From Pseudomonas sp. VD-NE ins (GTDB taxonomy: Bacteria; Pseudomonadota; Gammaproteobacteria; Pseudomonadales; Pseudomonadaceae): DNA of 64,000 nucleotides. The first letter of the stretch is position 1, and each line of letters starts with the position of its first letter. Shown one piece after another: positions 63,028 to 64,000 of this stretch. The position numbers and the translations under genes were made by a program. The notes under the pieces were generated by a model. The model did not search any database. It was not told the DNA's origin and worked only from the letters and a program-made list of their open reading frames with translations. The DNA is taken from the NCBI RefSeq assembly GCF_031882575.1, contig NZ_CP134772.1, positions 4,768,501-4,832,500 on the forward strand. Direction: 5' to 3'.

Positions 63028-64000
63028 TCAGCGCAAAGCCAACAGCCCCTGCACTAATGGCTCAAGCTCCAGATGATTAACGGCCTTAACCGTCTCGATC
63101 ATCTCGACAGGCCAACTCTCAAGACCCAGGCAGGCCCCCAGCATCGCGCCAAGAATCGCCGCGATGGTGTCAGTGTCACCGCCAAGACTGGCGGCCATGC
63201 ACAGCGCATCAAACGCGCTCATCTCACCGACGGCCACCTGCTGCGCCAAGGCGAACGAAACCACCACCGATTCCTGCGACGCCACCGAAGTGCCGATCAC
63301 GTCGTAGAGCAGATCCGCGAGCAGTGCCTTGTCGCTATCGACACTGATGGTACGCGCCCAACTGATGCGCGAGGCGATACGCCCACCGGCGACCCAGTGC
63401 CCGTGCGCCTCGGCTTGCTGAGCGATTTGCTGGCCGAGGTTCAACGCCTCACCGAGGTCAATGCCATTGATGCCAGCGGATACCACCGCCGCCACCGCCG
63501 CCGCGCTGGAAATCCCCAGCGTGGTGTTGTGCGTGACCTGACAGGCCTGCACCACCGCCGCAATAAACCGTTGAGGGTCGGCAACATCCGCCGCGATCCC
63601 GACGGGTGTGATGCGCATCGCCGCGCCGTTGGTGGTGCCGTAGCGCCCGGCCTCTTCCGGCGAGTGGCCGGCGAGGATCATCTCGATCGCGCGTTTGGTC
63701 GATGGCCCGAGCAAGTCCTGCGAGCCCTTGGCCTGCATCTCGGCTTCCCACTCGATCAAGCGCTGCGCGAGGATGGCCGGCTCGATGCGGCCCTTGCCTT
63801 CGACCAGCAACTCGCCGACCAGAATCGCCTGCTCGGTGTCGTCGGTGATCGAGCCTTTGGGCATGTTTGCGGCGATCGGTTGCAAGGGGCCGGCGTCCTG
63901 CAGATCGGTGATCTGGCCGAAACGGGTCTTGATGGTTTCGCGGTTCAGCGATTGCGTCGGCATGCCCAGCGCATCACCGAGGGCCAGGCCATAAAAAGCG
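63028..64000 (-). CDS. ADP-ribosylglycohydrolase family protein (5' partial)
   Basis: At least 323 residues are visible; the frame stays open to the window edge, and FYGLALGDALGMPTQ upstream of the first in-window Met is the usual N-terminus of this family, so the start is outside. Metal-binding SITDDTEQ and C-terminal SLGGDTDTIAAILGAMLGA are intact. The family removes ADP-ribose from proteins or hydrolyses other N-glycosidic bonds. With a permease and a PfkB kinase next to it, nucleoside breakdown is plausible. Confidence 0.9.
   Translation of the reverse strand, partial: AFYGLALGDALGMPTQSLNRETIKTRFGQITDLQDAGPLQPIAANMPKGSITDDTEQAILVGELLVEGKGRIEPAILAQRLIEWEAEMQAKGSQDLLGPSTKRAIEMILAGHSPEEAGRYGTTNGAAMRITPVGIAADVADPQRFIAAVVQACQVTHNTTLGISSAAAVAAVVSAGINGIDLGEALNLGQQIAQQAEAHGHWVAGGRIASRISWARTISVDSDKALLADLLYDVIGTSVASQESVVVSFALAQQVAVGEMSAFDALCMAASLGGDTDTIAAILGAMLGACLGLESWPVEMIETVKAVNHLELEPLVQGLLALR

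Overview
The window looks like a chromosomal segment of a Pseudomonas from the fluorescens/koreensis side of the genus. This rests on protein content, gene orders I recall from Pseudomonas genomes (ubiG-mupP-yciK; the asnO-ngg-peptidase osmolyte cluster; etfBA divergent from ETF-QO), high-GC codon use, and many Pseudomonas-type REP inverted repeats. There is no rRNA, tRNA, CRISPR array, phage or transposase. Most of it is stable core genome with two AT-richer accessory patches.

Layout. 1-3.4 kb: ubiG (5' end cut off), mupP, a YciK-type reductase and a GGEEF diguanylate cyclase. 3.5-6.8 kb: a TenA/PqqC-fold protein and a membrane PAS-GGDEF-EAL protein. 7-11.3 kb: an ABC exporter, a DsbA-like oxidoreductase, trhO, bolA and a DUF2059 protein, all on the minus strand. 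11.5-19.5 kb: fumC, an EamA permease, a small protein, a thiolase, polyphosphate:AMP phosphotransferase and mnmC. 19.5-26.5 kb (accessory patch 1): a 1607-residue toxin-like protein with LRRs and a NEL-type E3 ubiquitin ligase domain, divergent from a 597-residue relative of its N-terminal part. 26.6-31.5 kb: asnO, ngg and an M42 peptidase for the osmoprotectant N-acetylglutaminylglutamine amide. 31.7-33.5 kb: YheU, a third-type CsrA/Rsm protein, YnfA and an SDR.

33.8-41.7 kb: a tiny DUF3309 membrane protein, an LTA-synthase-like sulfatase, a START protein, a YkgJ protein, a secreted protein, a MocR regulator and a substrate-binding protein/DUF4398/OmpA lipoprotein operon. 41.8-45.7 kb: etfBA facing ETF-QO, with a PsrA-like operator and a near-consensus promoter between them. 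45.9-48 kb: an AraC regulator divergent from a zinc alcohol dehydrogenase. 48-53.2 kb: a complete D-galactonate (dgo) catabolic operon. 53.3-56.7 kb (accessory patch 2): an orphan type VI secretion cargo module made of an unknown upstream protein, a PAAR tip, a GxSxG lipase-like effector and two tandem related lipoproteins; the second lipoprotein carries a tail homologous to the PAAR protein's C-terminus. 56.9-64 kb: a GNAT enzyme, an HD hydrolase, an MFS permease, two small proteins, and a PfkB kinase/NCS1 permease/ADP-ribosylglycohydrolase group that runs off the right edge.

The most unusual material is in the two accessory patches, one aimed plausibly at eukaryotic hosts and one at rival bacteria. 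The regulatory sites around etf, the MocR gene and dgo are short and testable. Gene functions come from reading translations and recalling families; no database search was run.
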